A DNA stretch of 32,943 nt. Source: Candidatus Epulonipiscium fishelsonii (GTDB lineage Bacteria > Bacillota > Clostridia > Lachnospirales > Cellulosilyticaceae). The notes beneath the pieces are model-generated. The model was not told the DNA's origin. It made no database searches and worked only from the letters and a program-made list of their open reading frames with translations. The DNA lies in contig LJHD01000283.1 in the NCBI GenBank assembly GCA_001983475.1, positions 1-32,943 on the forward strand. Direction: 5' to 3'. Numbering within the stretch: position 1 is the first letter of the stretch; every line of letters starts with the position of its first letter. Made by a program: the position numbers and the translations under genes. Of this stretch, positions 17,443 through 25,250 are shown piece by piece.

Positions 17443-17485
17443 ATCACAGATTTAGAAATAACGTGACTAAATCTGTGATTTTTTC
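17443..17485 (+). terminator. second hairpin with T tract
   Basis: Thirteen-base perfect arms ATCACAGATTTAG and CTAAATCTGTGAT flank an 11-nt loop and are followed by TTTTTT. Parts of the sequence (ATAACGTGACTAAATCTG and TTATTCCTGAATCA) recur, inverted, around 20890-20970, downstream of cvpA, so this is also part of a repeated terminator-like element. Confidence 0.75.
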
Positions 17486-17498
17486 GCACGTAATAATC

Positions 17499-18551
17499 TC
17501 AGAATCCCGAAATTGCATCTGCATTTAATCTTTTAATAATCTTTTTTGCAAGGTCTATACTATTTTGAAGGTCACTTATCGAAGAAATTCCATAATGTGT
17601 ATGTGCATAACGCACTGGAATTCCAATAACAATTACTGGAACTCCCATATTTGAAATGTGAATTGAACCTCCATTTGTTGCCCCACCTGTTCTCACAGCT
17701 TGTTGAACTGGTATACCATATTCTTTTGCTATGTCCAATGCAAATTTTTGAAAACGTGGATTTGTAATCATTTTGATATCTATATGTCTAAGCATTGGCC
17801 CTTTGTGTACTGCTGTTTGAATTAAATGTTCATTTTCAAATGTGTCATCAGCTGGACACCCCTCAAAAACAATAGCAATATCAGGTTTTACTTTATTTGC
17901 CCCAACTATAGCTCCACGTGTACCAACTTCTTCTTGAGAAGAAATTAAACCTACAATATCAACATCTAATTCATACTGTTTCAATACTTTTAAAGTTTCA
18001 AGCAAAGCAACACAACCTAAACGACAATCAAACGCTTTTCCAATCATAGTGCCATTTTTATCATTAAACGAAAACGTAGCCTCTGGAATAATTGGTGCAC
18101 CAATATTTATTTTGTATTTTTCCAATACTTCTGTATAGCTGTTTGCTCCAATGTCTATGTTCATGTTATCAATTGACAACTTTTCATTGTCTTGCATGTA
18201 GTGAGGTGGCTTCGAAGCAACAACTCCCATAACTGGCTCTCCATCAGTATTAATAATTCTTACTAAATGTGCTGGAATATTACTTTCAACCCATCCCCCT
18301 ATCTTAATAAATTGAATTAACCCATTTGGCTTTATTCTTCGTACCATAAATCCTACTTCATCACTATGTGCATCAAGCATAACAATAGGTTTTTCACCAG
18401 TATTAGTATTCGGTTTTAAATACAAGTTCCTTATGCTATCTTCACTTACTTCACAATGCTCTGGTGCATGTTTACGGATAACTTTTAACACATCATCTTC
18501 AAATCCAGATATTCCATTGACATTTGATAACTCTTCTACTATTTTTAACAT
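17499..18551 (-). CDS. M42-family metallo-aminopeptidase
   Basis: A 350-residue M42 peptidase, a cytosolic co-catalytic metal enzyme that trims N-terminal residues from peptides; the family includes glutamyl aminopeptidases and proteins long labelled as endoglucanase M. Metal-site segments are visible: AHSDEVGF (residues 61-68), GKAFDCRLG, the catalytic SSQEEVGTRGA and HTHYGISS near the end. Length is normal. The ATG at 18551 has no strong ribosome site just before it, so the start is less certain than the family call. The gene stands alone, with an IS-like repeat upstream and hairpins downstream. True peptide substrates are unknown. Confidence 0.92.
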   Translation of the reverse strand: MLKIVEELSNVNGISGFEDDVLKVIRKHAPEHCEVSEDSIRNLYLKPNTNTGEKPIVMLDAHSDEVGFMVRRIKPNGLIQFIKIGGWVESNIPAHLVRIINTDGEPVMGVVASKPPHYMQDNEKLSIDNMNIDIGANSYTEVLEKYKINIGAPIIPEATFSFNDKNGTMIGKAFDCRLGCVALLETLKVLKQYELDVDIVGLISSQEEVGTRGAIVGANKVKPDIAIVFEGCPADDTFENEHLIQTAVHKGPMLRHIDIKMITNPRFQKFALDIAKEYGIPVQQAVRTGGATNGGSIHISNMGVPVIVIGIPVRYAHTHYGISSISDLQNSIDLAKKIIKRLNADAISGF

Positions 18552-18629
18552 TATACATTGTTGCCAAAACCTTATAAAACTTTATAAGATATTTATTGAT
18601 TTTGCAGTCCCAAGGTTTAACTTCCCATA

Positions 18630-18965
18630 TGAACCTCCCACACCTAAAGGAGTGGATTTTACGCCCTTATTCTATAACTTTTAACCTTCTTTGTAGTTGT
18701 AAAAATTTATACTTTCATTTATATATTTTTAGGCCACATTCTTCAAATTTATATGTTCTTTCTGCAAATATGATTTAGTCTTATTTTTACAAGTTTTATA
18801 AATAATAGTCTTATTTTTTTCTAGTTTTATAATGTTGCTAGTTTTGACATACTCCTCTCCATTTATATTTATTTAAGATTTTACGTTGCAACCGACGTAA
18901 TCTTTTTTTTCTACTTTCTTACTATCTCTGTTTTACATTTTTACTATTTATTACTGCAGCTAACA
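18630..18965 (-). mobile_element. short non-autonomous IS200/IS605-like relic upstream of the M42 peptidase gene
   Basis: On the minus strand this begins with the same left-end-like repeat found at 7878-8005 (here 18834-18965, including AGAGGAGTATG and the codons MSKLA, then a stop). It ends with a right-end-like hairpin at 18638-18655 (CCACACC-TAAA-GGAGTGG). The ~180 bases between hold no open frame. It looks like a deletion derivative that kept both ends. The identity of the parent element is inference. Confidence 0.5.
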
Positions 18966-19177
18966 TTTTTTTCATAGATATATTTTGTATATCAAATCAA
19001 GTTATCAAAATCAAATAAAGTTCGCTATAGCAAAAGATAATTTATAACTGTTTTTAAATTTGGCATACTCTTTTTATAATCCATCTTAACAGGGAATTTC
19101 CCCGCTATTATCCTATAATAAGATGTTTATACAAAGTTATATAGTTTTATAAGCCGTTATTTATCTTCCATAATATT
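18966..19177. other. AT-rich intergenic region, no gene seen
   Basis: Nothing codes here. A small palindrome GGGAATTTCCC lies near 19093. This region follows the VanZ-like gene's stop codon on the minus strand, but no convincing terminator is seen. Confidence 0.4.
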
Positions 19178-19777
19178 TTAACCTATGTATCTTATTTTTT
19201 CCACTAATTTATACCATTTTTTAAATATTTTTAAAATTCTAAAGATAATATACCCAAAAACAATCCCTACTGTGTTTAAAATTAAATCATCAATATCAAC
19301 TGCTCTATTTAAAAATATTTGTAAACTTTCTATGCCAAAAGTAATCAAAAATCCCATTAATATCTCAACCATAAAATAATCTAGCTTTTTCCATAACAAA
19401 GCAAAGAAAAATCCAAACGGAGAAAATAATATTGTGTTTCCTAAAATATTAAATGTAGATATTATAAATCTTTCAACGCTCAAATTTGAACTTCTTAAAT
19501 AATTTCTTATAGTTTTAAAAGGCTCTAAATTTATTCTAATGTAATCCGTTCTTAAATCAAAGAAAATACTTCCGTCTATTATTTCCCACTTTGGTATTAT
19601 AGTTTGAGAAAACATTCCTATCATATATGCCACAAACATAACTAATGTTACTTCCCGATGCATATTTACTACTCTACAATTCTTTTTTAAGTAGTTTCTT
19701 CTAAAAATAATATATACCGGTGTAAAGATTATACTGTACATAAACATACTTAATAAATACTTTATAATTAATTGCAT
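19178..19777 (-). CDS. VanZ-like family membrane protein
   Basis: A 199-residue membrane protein with about four or five hydrophobic helices. Family landmarks are present in order: INLEPFKTI, GNTILFSPFGFF, and the final block IESLQIFLNRAVDIDDLILN followed by TVG. VanZ-type proteins are linked to low-level teicoplanin resistance in Tn1546, but most chromosomal members have no known role, so no resistance should be inferred. I prefer the ATG at 19777, with GAGAGG 7 bases upstream, over the ATG at 19783, which nearly touches that site. Single gene, flanked by IS relics. Confidence 0.85.
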   Translation of the reverse strand: MQLIIKYLLSMFMYSIIFTPVYIIFRRNYLKKNCRVVNMHREVTLVMFVAYMIGMFSQTIIPKWEIIDGSIFFDLRTDYIRINLEPFKTIRNYLRSSNLSVERFIISTFNILGNTILFSPFGFFFALLWKKLDYFMVEILMGFLITFGIESLQIFLNRAVDIDDLILNTVGIVFGYIIFRILKIFKKWYKLVEKIRYIG

Positions 19778-19783
19778 AAACAT

Positions 19784-20173
19784 GCCTCTCTTTCTGTTTT
19801 TATAGTGTGCTTTGAAATAATTTGATTATATTGGTGCAGTAATGAAGTGCCTATTGTAACTTTCAAAAAAAACATTTCAGCTTATAGATACATTTAGCCT
19901 AAACATAGTCCATAATTATACTTTAATTTGTACTAGTTATACTGCAAACTATATTTAAGTATAGTCTAAAATAAGATTACTTAAACGTATTTTATAGAAA
20001 TTTTGTTACTTATTTTATATTTTTCATAATTAAGCTGCTGAACAATTAATTTTTATCTAAAAATAGCAAGAATACTCACCCCTCTATAGGAGATGAGATG
20101 AATTGTTATAATTTATTGAATATATTAATCTAATATATTATATTCCGTAATAACATTAGGAAGATATCATTAA
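19784..20173. other. AT-rich intergenic region, no gene seen
   Basis: No coding frame is convincing. A ribosome-site-like AGGAGATGAGATG occurs near 20088-20100 before a short frame that quickly becomes unlike any protein. It could be the decayed left end of the IS relic that starts at 20174. Confidence 0.4.
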
Positions 20174-20568
20174 ATGGATTTATACACAAACAATCATTCC
20201 AGTTTTTAATTTAAACTATCACTTAATATTAGTGATAAAATATCGACAATAGGTATTAAATACAGATATATCTAATAGATTAAAAAAATATTTGAATATA
20301 TTTCACCAAATTATACTATTATGCTAAATGAAGGTGAACACGATAAAGACTATATACATGCATTATTTAAAGCTCATCCAAATAGCGAACTATCAAAGTT
20401 CATCAATGCCTATAAAATTGCTAGTAGTAGATTGGTAAAAAAGGAATTTCCTATAATTAAACAAAACTTATGGAAAGAATATTTTGGACGAGAAGTTATT
20501 GTTTAATCACTACAGGGGGAGTTGCTATTGATATAATAAAAAAATATATTGAAAATCAAGAAAAGTAA
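20174..20568 (+). pseudogene. tnpA: IS200-type Y1/HUH transposase TnpA, multiply frameshifted
   Basis: Reading across three frames rebuilds an almost complete TnpA: MDLYTNNHSSF, then FNLNYHLILVIKYRQ with a stop, then VLNTDISNRLKK. An open stretch (20321-20506) follows with MLNEGEHDKDYIHALFKAHP and SKFINAYKIASSRLVKKEFP, and finally, in another frame, CLITTGGVAIDIIKKYIENQ to the stop at 20566-20568. The HUH histidine pair is reduced to YIH. At least three frame changes and one internal stop make it non-functional. The only long open piece, 61 codons, should not be called a gene. Confidence 0.88.
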
Positions 20569-20578
20569 GGTAAAAGAT

Positions 20579-20795
20579 AGAGGATGCAGATGTGGATATA
20601 GAAATCATAGAAATTTATTAGATGAGATAAATATAAGTCGAACCTAGGATATAAGATAAAATTATATCAGCCAACTATAATGTTCTGCCCGTCAATAGCA
20701 GGCACTAAACTAAAGGTCATATTGGACTAGCAGAAATGAATTCGTCCTTTAATCACTTTAGAATCCCCCAATTTTATACATGTGGAGTGTCAATG
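20579..20795 (+). pseudogene. TnpB zinc-ribbon scrap and right-end-like hairpin following the tnpA relic
   Basis: 20579-20647 reads DRGCRCGYRNHRNLLDEINI and then SRT-stop, similar to the end of TnpB proteins (CGY--HRD--GAINIS). After it, 20757-20795 holds CCCCCA and TGTGGAG in an imperfect hairpin like an IS right end. Together with the tnpA relic this suggests an IS605-type element that lost most of tnpB. Similarity is modest. Confidence 0.5.
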
Positions 20796-20996
20796 GTTGT
20801 ATTTTATTAGATATATACTTTAATAGTTAAGACATGTGAAAAAAAACAAGTAGCAGACACTAACAATCATAAAAAACTAAAATAACAGATTTAGTCACGT
20901 TATTAATAAGTCCGTGTATTATGAATAAGATAAAAGACCCTTTGGTCTTCTTCCATGATTCAGGAATAAAAAAAGAGAGCACATAGTACTCTCTTT
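20648..20996. other. intergenic region with repeated terminator-like sequence
   Basis: Apart from the IS end, this holds AAGACC-CTTT-GGTCTT near 20935-20950 and an inverted partial copy of the sequence at 17430-17479 (ATTCCTGAATCA and CAGATTTAGTCACGTTAT). No gene is seen. Confidence 0.5.
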
Positions 20997-20998
20997 TT
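20970..20998 (-). terminator. terminator hairpin at the end of cvpA
   Basis: AAAAAGAGAG and CTCTCTTTTT form a 10-bp perfect stem around CACATAGTA. On the minus strand it directly overlaps the cvpA stop codon and ends in a T tract. The loop keeps the GTACTAT signature of the palindrome family. Confidence 0.75.
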
Positions 20999-21695
20999 AA
21001 CTAGTCATATTGTGTAATACATTCTCAATTAAATAATCAAGAATAATATTGTTATCATATAAATAGTTCACTACTATACTCTGTTCCCAGATATCTCTAA
21101 AATCACTAAATCCATCCATAGTAATAATAAGCGGAACTATCAAACATATTACCCAAATAATTATAAATCCTTTTATCACTCCTAATCCAGCTCCTGCTAA
21201 CCTATTAAAAAAACCAATCACAGGTATATTGGCAAGAAAGTTTAAAAGCTTAAAAATTCTATTTAAAAGTACTCTTGCTATAATCCAAACAATCAATATC
21301 GATGTACCATTTACAATAATTTTTGTTAGATAGCTTGAGATATATTCCGCAAAGTTATTTGCATTAAATAACTCATATGCTTCAGAGTTATTGTTAAGTA
21401 TTATAGTATTTTGCAAAGCCTCTGGTATAAAACTTAAGTATTGTTGCAAAATATTAGCCTGATTTTGCAATCCTTGAACTATTTCCATTCCAGAGATATA
21501 TGTAAATATAGAAGTTCCTAATATTATTTCTAAATCCATCATTCCTAAAACTCCAGTAAAAATAGGATACAGTATAAATGCAATTACTAGAGCTAACACT
21601 GTTGACCCCAGCTCATATATAGTCATAACAAAGCCTTTTTTATAAGATAACCCTGCCATTACTAACATAAAGCTTAAAAATATTAAATCTATCAA
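20997..21695 (-). CDS. CvpA-family membrane protein
   Basis: A 232-residue protein starting with IDLIFLSFMLVMAGLSYKKG, the typical CvpA N-terminus (a short helix, then G-KKG before the second helix). It has about four membrane segments: residues 1-20, 25-50, 125-145 and 170-195. The family was named for colicin V production in E. coli, but its role in Gram-positive anaerobes is not settled. The start is TTG, with AAGGAAG upstream. It lies downstream of a DUF5711 gene on the same strand; a palindromic repeat sits in the gap. Confidence 0.85.
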   Translation of the reverse strand: MIDLIFLSFMLVMAGLSYKKGFVMTIYELGSTVLALVIAFILYPIFTGVLGMMDLEIILGTSIFTYISGMEIVQGLQNQANILQQYLSFIPEALQNTIILNNNSEAYELFNANNFAEYISSYLTKIIVNGTSILIVWIIARVLLNRIFKLLNFLANIPVIGFFNRLAGAGLGVIKGFIIIWVICLIVPLIITMDGFSDFRDIWEQSIVVNYLYDNNIILDYLIENVLHNMTS

Positions 21696-21711
21696 TGTTC
21701 TTCACTTCCTT

Positions 21712-21770
21712 CTTACTAAACAAGCCATAAAGCCCCTAGCTTTAGCTATGGGGATATACGGCTATTTAAG
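21712..21770. repeat. palindromic repeat (IS200/IS605 end-like), copy 1, between DUF5711 and cvpA
   Basis: Centre: CCCCTAGCT-TT-AGCTATGGGG with outer arms AGCC and GGCT. An almost identical ~58-base block, inverted, is at 28838-28886 inside the pgi intron. Both include TTACTAAACAAGCC on one side and GGCTATT on the other. Short palindromes of this kind are usual at IS200/IS605 ends and in related non-autonomous repeats. Confidence 0.75.
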
Positions 21771-21817
21771 ATATTTCCATTGTTATGAGCACCTATCTTA
21801 ATTCCTCACAGTATTTC

Positions 21818-22969
21818 TTATCTCTTTCTTAATCGGATTACACTATCTTTTTTCACTGCTATAACAAAATTACCTTCTTCATTATAAATTACTTTTTTTA
21901 CGTCTCCAATTGCATTATATTCAAAAAATTGTGCTCCTAATTTATTATATCCTTTAAAGTTATGTCCATCTCCTACTATAACCCCTTTATCATTAGCATA
22001 CATAAATTCCACTGGTCTATCAAAATCTAACTTTATCTTTAATTCCTCATTTGGTGTCATAATGTCTAGTTCTTCTGACCTAATTACAGTATCTTCATTT
22101 TCACTCATTAATACAGGTAAATATCCACCCGCCTTGGCTTGCTTGTTAAGATATGGCGTAAATAAAGTATATGTACTATCATATTGAACAATCATGTTAC
22201 CCAAAATATCATAAAAAGTAATAAATCTATCACCAATACTTGCCCATACTTCATCCGACACAAACTCAATCTCATATACAAGATTTTCTTTTTCCACATT
22301 TGCATACAGCATTGGGTCCAATCTCTCTATTTCTGGCTTGTTAATAGCAATTGCTCCAACAACTGATTCCAAACTCACTCCACCAACATAAAGATAACTT
22401 ACCATTATAAATTTATTGTTTGGAGAAACTTCCACCGAAACGGGATATGTTCCACTAGAAATAAAGCTGCCACTTTGTACATTAAGAAATCTTCCATTCT
22501 CGTTATATGCAGATATAATATGTCCTTTTTCAATTTCTTCAATTATAGCAACATTTCCAGATTGATTAATAGAAAAGTTCGCAATTGGATTTTGTACTAA
22601 TATATCAGCTTGTTTTCCTTTTTCATTAAATATAGTTATTTTTTTACTACCTTTACTTCCAATCGCAAAATAAGGATCTTTTTGTGAAAATCTCATTTCC
22701 TTTAAATTTAATGTATCAGACCAAATTTCATCCCCATTTACATCGTATGCAATTATACCATCATTTGTAATATGAATAATTTGTCCAGCATTAACTCCTA
22801 TATATTCTGTTTTAATTGGGTCAAATTCAAAAATCAACTCTCCTGATTCATATTTCTCAAATTGGTATATACTAGTTTTAAACTGAAATATAAGTATATA
22901 TCCTATAATAATAAATGTTATGGTAATGAAAATAATAGGTGTCAATTTTAATTGTTGTCTATGTGCCAT
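21818..22969 (-). CDS. DUF5711-family protein, membrane-anchored beta-propeller-like
   Basis: A 383-residue protein with one N-terminal membrane helix (about residues 11-29), the rest predicted outside the membrane. The body consists of repeated short strands with tryptophan/aspartate turns (DGIIAYDVNGDEIWSDTL, and NEKGKQADIL), suggesting a WD40/PQQ-like propeller. This matches my recollection of DUF5711, often encoded next to CvpA in Clostridia. Function is unknown. ATG at 22969 follows GGGGAGGAAAAAAT. It is probably co-transcribed with cvpA, although a 120-base gap with a palindromic repeat lies between. Confidence 0.75.
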   Translation of the reverse strand: MAHRQQLKLTPIIFITITFIIIGYILIFQFKTSIYQFEKYESGELIFEFDPIKTEYIGVNAGQIIHITNDGIIAYDVNGDEIWSDTLNLKEMRFSQKDPYFAIGSKGSKKITIFNEKGKQADILVQNPIANFSINQSGNVAIIEEIEKGHIISAYNENGRFLNVQSGSFISSGTYPVSVEVSPNNKFIMVSYLYVGGVSLESVVGAIAINKPEIERLDPMLYANVEKENLVYEIEFVSDEVWASIGDRFITFYDILGNMIVQYDSTYTLFTPYLNKQAKAGGYLPVLMSENEDTVIRSEELDIMTPNEELKIKLDFDRPVEFMYANDKGVIVGDGHNFKGYNKLGAQFFEYNAIGDVKKVIYNEEGNFVIAVKKDSVIRLRKR

Positions 22970-23039
22970 ATTTTTTCCTCCCCAGTACTTATAAGGTCTT
23001 GTTAATTTATATCAAAGGCACTTTATTTTGCTTGGGGGT

Positions 23040-23080
23040 TCATGGGCGCAACCACTGATGTGGTCTCCGCCCCCATAAAA
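23040..23080. repeat. GC-rich imperfect hairpin upstream of the DUF5711 gene
   Basis: ATGGGCG-CA-ACCAC-TGAT-GTGGT-CTC-CGCCCCCAT folds into a long two-part stem with internal loops, strikingly GC-rich for this DNA. It lies between the tnpA/tnpB scar and the DUF5711 start. It may be an IS terminal structure or a leader RNA. On the minus strand it could also encode a TnpB-like tail (GAETTSVVAPMN). I compared it by eye with the fluoride riboswitch pattern and it does not fit. Confidence 0.45.
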
Positions 23081-23131
23081 CTTACTCCTATAATTTTTAA
23101 CAATTTTTTTATTTTAACTTAACAGCTCTCT

Positions 23132-23170
23132 TTATAATGAACTACTCCCACTTGTAAAAGTGTGAGTTTC
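23132..23170. repeat. IS200/IS605 right-end hairpin
   Basis: ACTCCCACTT-GTAA-AAGTGTGAGT is a 10-bp stem with a 4-nt loop, about 60 bases past the end of the truncated tnpB frame on the minus strand. It is where the right-end hairpin of such an element would be. Confidence 0.6.
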
Positions 23171-23225
23171 CCAGTCAATAGTAGTATTCTACTAAATATC
23201 CCTGAGCTATCCCCATAGTTGTTCA

Positions 23226-23420
23226 CTACTCTATAACTAACTTTAACAAATTAGAGGCGACATTAATGTCTCTATCATTGTTTGTCTTACATTTTGGACA
23301 TATCCATTCTCTAATATTTAAATCTTTCATCTTAACATTTATATATTGTTTTATTATGTCAATAGCCACTACCCCTGTAGTAATTAAACAATATAACAAA
23401 TAAGGGAAAAAGCTCAAAGG
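23226..23420 (-). pseudogene. deletion scar fusing the end of tnpA to the end of tnpB
   Basis: One short open frame reads YCLITTGVVAIDIIKQYI, the C-terminus of the same TnpA type as at 20500-20568. It then runs straight into NVKMKDLNIREWICPKC and KTNNDRDINVASNLLKLVIE, the zinc-ribbon and RuvC-III end of TnpB. Roughly all of tnpB except its last ~35 codons is missing, as if an internal deletion joined the two genes in frame. Only one CxxC of the ribbon remains. It cannot work as transposase or as nuclease; whether the 63-residue frame is translated is unknown. Confidence 0.82.
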
Positions 23421-23433
23421 GCTTTTTCCCTTA
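23401..23433. repeat. long perfect hairpin at the tnpA side of the scar
   Basis: TAAGGGAAAAAGC and GCTTTTTCCCTTA pair perfectly (13 bp) around a 7-nt loop. It overlaps the 5' part of the tnpA fragment frame and could be a recombination product or a terminator-like structure. Confidence 0.6.
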
Positions 23434-23493
23434 TCAGGATAACATATTTAGTCATATTATTTCTAAATTCGTTATCCTTAATAAAATTCCCTA

Positions 23494-23524
23494 GAGAAAA
23501 AGAGGCTTATCGCCTCTTTGTTTT
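23494..23524 (-). terminator. Rho-independent terminator of glgA
   Basis: On the minus strand AAAGAGGC-GATAA-GCCTCTTT is followed by TTCT, about 100 bases after the glgA stop codon. GC-rich stem and T-rich tail fit a terminator. Confidence 0.75.
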
Positions 23525-23623
23525 TAGTAACGAATAATAACCTATTGTTCTGTTACTCATTATTGTGAATAAGAAAGTTCAAACTCCCTTATTAGTTTGT
23601 GTTAAAATAATAAAAATTAAACA

Positions 23624-25192
23624 CTATTTATTATTATTTATATAATTTCCTAAATCTACTTTTACTTTATAAATTTTTTCAGCACATTCTTTCCATATAT
23701 TACTTACATCTAAATTAGCTTGGTTCCATAAAGCTGATATTTCTAAAACTGATTTATATAAATTAATATACTTTTTAGCAGATTCATTCCAGCCATATGA
23801 TTTTTCCATTCCATTTTTCATAATTTGTTTAAAATCTTCATGATCGTAATTATAGCAGTCATATGCTTCTTTTATTTTTTGGTATAACCAATACCCTGAA
23901 TACTCTTCAAATTCAAATCCTGTTCCTTCTTTAGTTTGATAGTTATAGTGGATAACAGTATCTTTTAGTCCACCCGTTTTTCTTACAATTGGAACAGTTC
24001 CATATCTCATTGCTATCAATTGGCCCAGTCCACATGGTTCAAATGCTGAAGGCATCAAAAATACATCGCATGCAGCATATATTTTTTGTGCTAACTCTTC
24101 ATTAAAATCTAAAAATACTCTAGCTCTATCTCCATAAACATAACTAAAGTGCTTAAACATATTTTCATATTCATATTCCCCAGTTCCAAGTAATACAAAT
24201 TGAACGTTAAGATCCATTAGTTTATCCAAGAACCATCTTCCGTCAATAGTTTGTTTCATAAGATCAAAACCTTTTTGATCTGTTATTCTTGATATAATAC
24301 CTATCATCATTGAGCGACTATTTTGTTTTAACCCAAACTCTTTTTGAAATTCTAATTTGTTCTTTTCTTTATTCCAAAGGTGATCTACATCATATGTTTC
24401 ATATATAAAAGGATCATCTGATGGGTCATATTTTTCTGTATCAATTCCGTTCAATATTCCAACCATACGAGTTGCAACTGTGTCTCTTAAAAGTCCATCC
24501 AATCCACATCCATATTCCCAAGTCTTTAATTCCTCTACATAAGACGGACTAACTGTTGTAACAAAATCGGCATAAACTAATCCTGCTTTTAAAAAGCTTA
24601 TTCCTCCATTAAACTCAATTTTATCAGCAGCTTTATATTCGCTTCCAAGCCCAAGTGTATCTAAAGCATAGTCTCCAAATAATCCTTGAAACTTCATATT
24701 ATGAATTGTAAAGATACTTCTTATATTTTCATATCTTTTATCCCATTTATATTTATCTTTTAAAAGCAAACATATTGGCCCAGTTTGCCAATCATTACAG
24801 TGAATTATATCTGGTATAAAACCTATATGTTGAATTGAGTCCAAAACTGCTTTGCAGAAAAAAGCAAATCTTTCATAGTCATCATCATACCCATATAATC
24901 CACCTCTATAGTAAAAATGATCATTTTTGAAAAAGTAAGTTGGTACAATTTTATCATCATAAAAAACTGAAACAGGATGCTGTTTCCAGCCTAAAAATAC
25001 ATCAAAGTTTATAGGCTCTTGGGCACTATCGTCAAAAAATCTCCCTTGCATCGATCCATAATATGGCATTGCAATCCTTACATCTACTCCTTGTGCCCTT
25101 AACTCTTTTGGTAGTGCACCAGCAACATCAGCAAGCCCTCCTGTTTTTGCGTATGGGGCTACCTCTGTTGATACAAATAAACATTTTAACAT
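23624..25192 (-). CDS. glgA: glycogen synthase (ADP-glucose-dependent, GT5)
   Basis: GlgA lengthens alpha-1,4-glucan from ADP-glucose. The N-terminus MLKCLFVSTEVAPYAKTGGL contains the K-T-G-G-L substrate motif (K16). The C-terminal Rossmann domain has PSAFEPCGLGQLIAMRYGTV with the acceptor-retaining E and the second TGGL (KTGGLKDTV). The family fold is complete. At 522 residues it is about 40 longer than the usual ~480, the extra mostly at the C-terminus and without a recognisable domain. AAAGGAG lies upstream of the ATG with slightly long spacing. No glgB, glgC or glgP is next to it; the neighbour on the same strand is the LysM protein. It shows the organism can store glycogen, as many spore-forming Clostridia do before sporulation. 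Confidence 0.95.
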   Translation of the reverse strand: MLKCLFVSTEVAPYAKTGGLADVAGALPKELRAQGVDVRIAMPYYGSMQGRFFDDSAQEPINFDVFLGWKQHPVSVFYDDKIVPTYFFKNDHFYYRGGLYGYDDDYERFAFFCKAVLDSIQHIGFIPDIIHCNDWQTGPICLLLKDKYKWDKRYENIRSIFTIHNMKFQGLFGDYALDTLGLGSEYKAADKIEFNGGISFLKAGLVYADFVTTVSPSYVEELKTWEYGCGLDGLLRDTVATRMVGILNGIDTEKYDPSDDPFIYETYDVDHLWNKEKNKLEFQKEFGLKQNSRSMMIGIISRITDQKGFDLMKQTIDGRWFLDKLMDLNVQFVLLGTGEYEYENMFKHFSYVYGDRARVFLDFNEELAQKIYAACDVFLMPSAFEPCGLGQLIAMRYGTVPIVRKTGGLKDTVIHYNYQTKEGTGFEFEEYSGYWLYQKIKEAYDCYNYDHEDFKQIMKNGMEKSYGWNESAKKYINLYKSVLEISALWNQANLDVSNIWKECAEKIYKVKVDLGNYINNNK

Positions 25193-25250
25193 ATAATCTT
25201 TACACTCCTTTTATTATTATTTACCAAAGAATTCTTTTTAACAGTCTTCT

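Noticed and set aside
19178-19777. Glycopeptide resistance determinant
   Set aside because: VanZ-like proteins are widespread without van genes; no vanHAX or vanRS is near, so no resistance is implied.
23040-23080. Fluoride (crcB) or other known riboswitch
   Set aside because: The tip and flanking consensus bases do not match on either strand, and the downstream gene is not a typical target.
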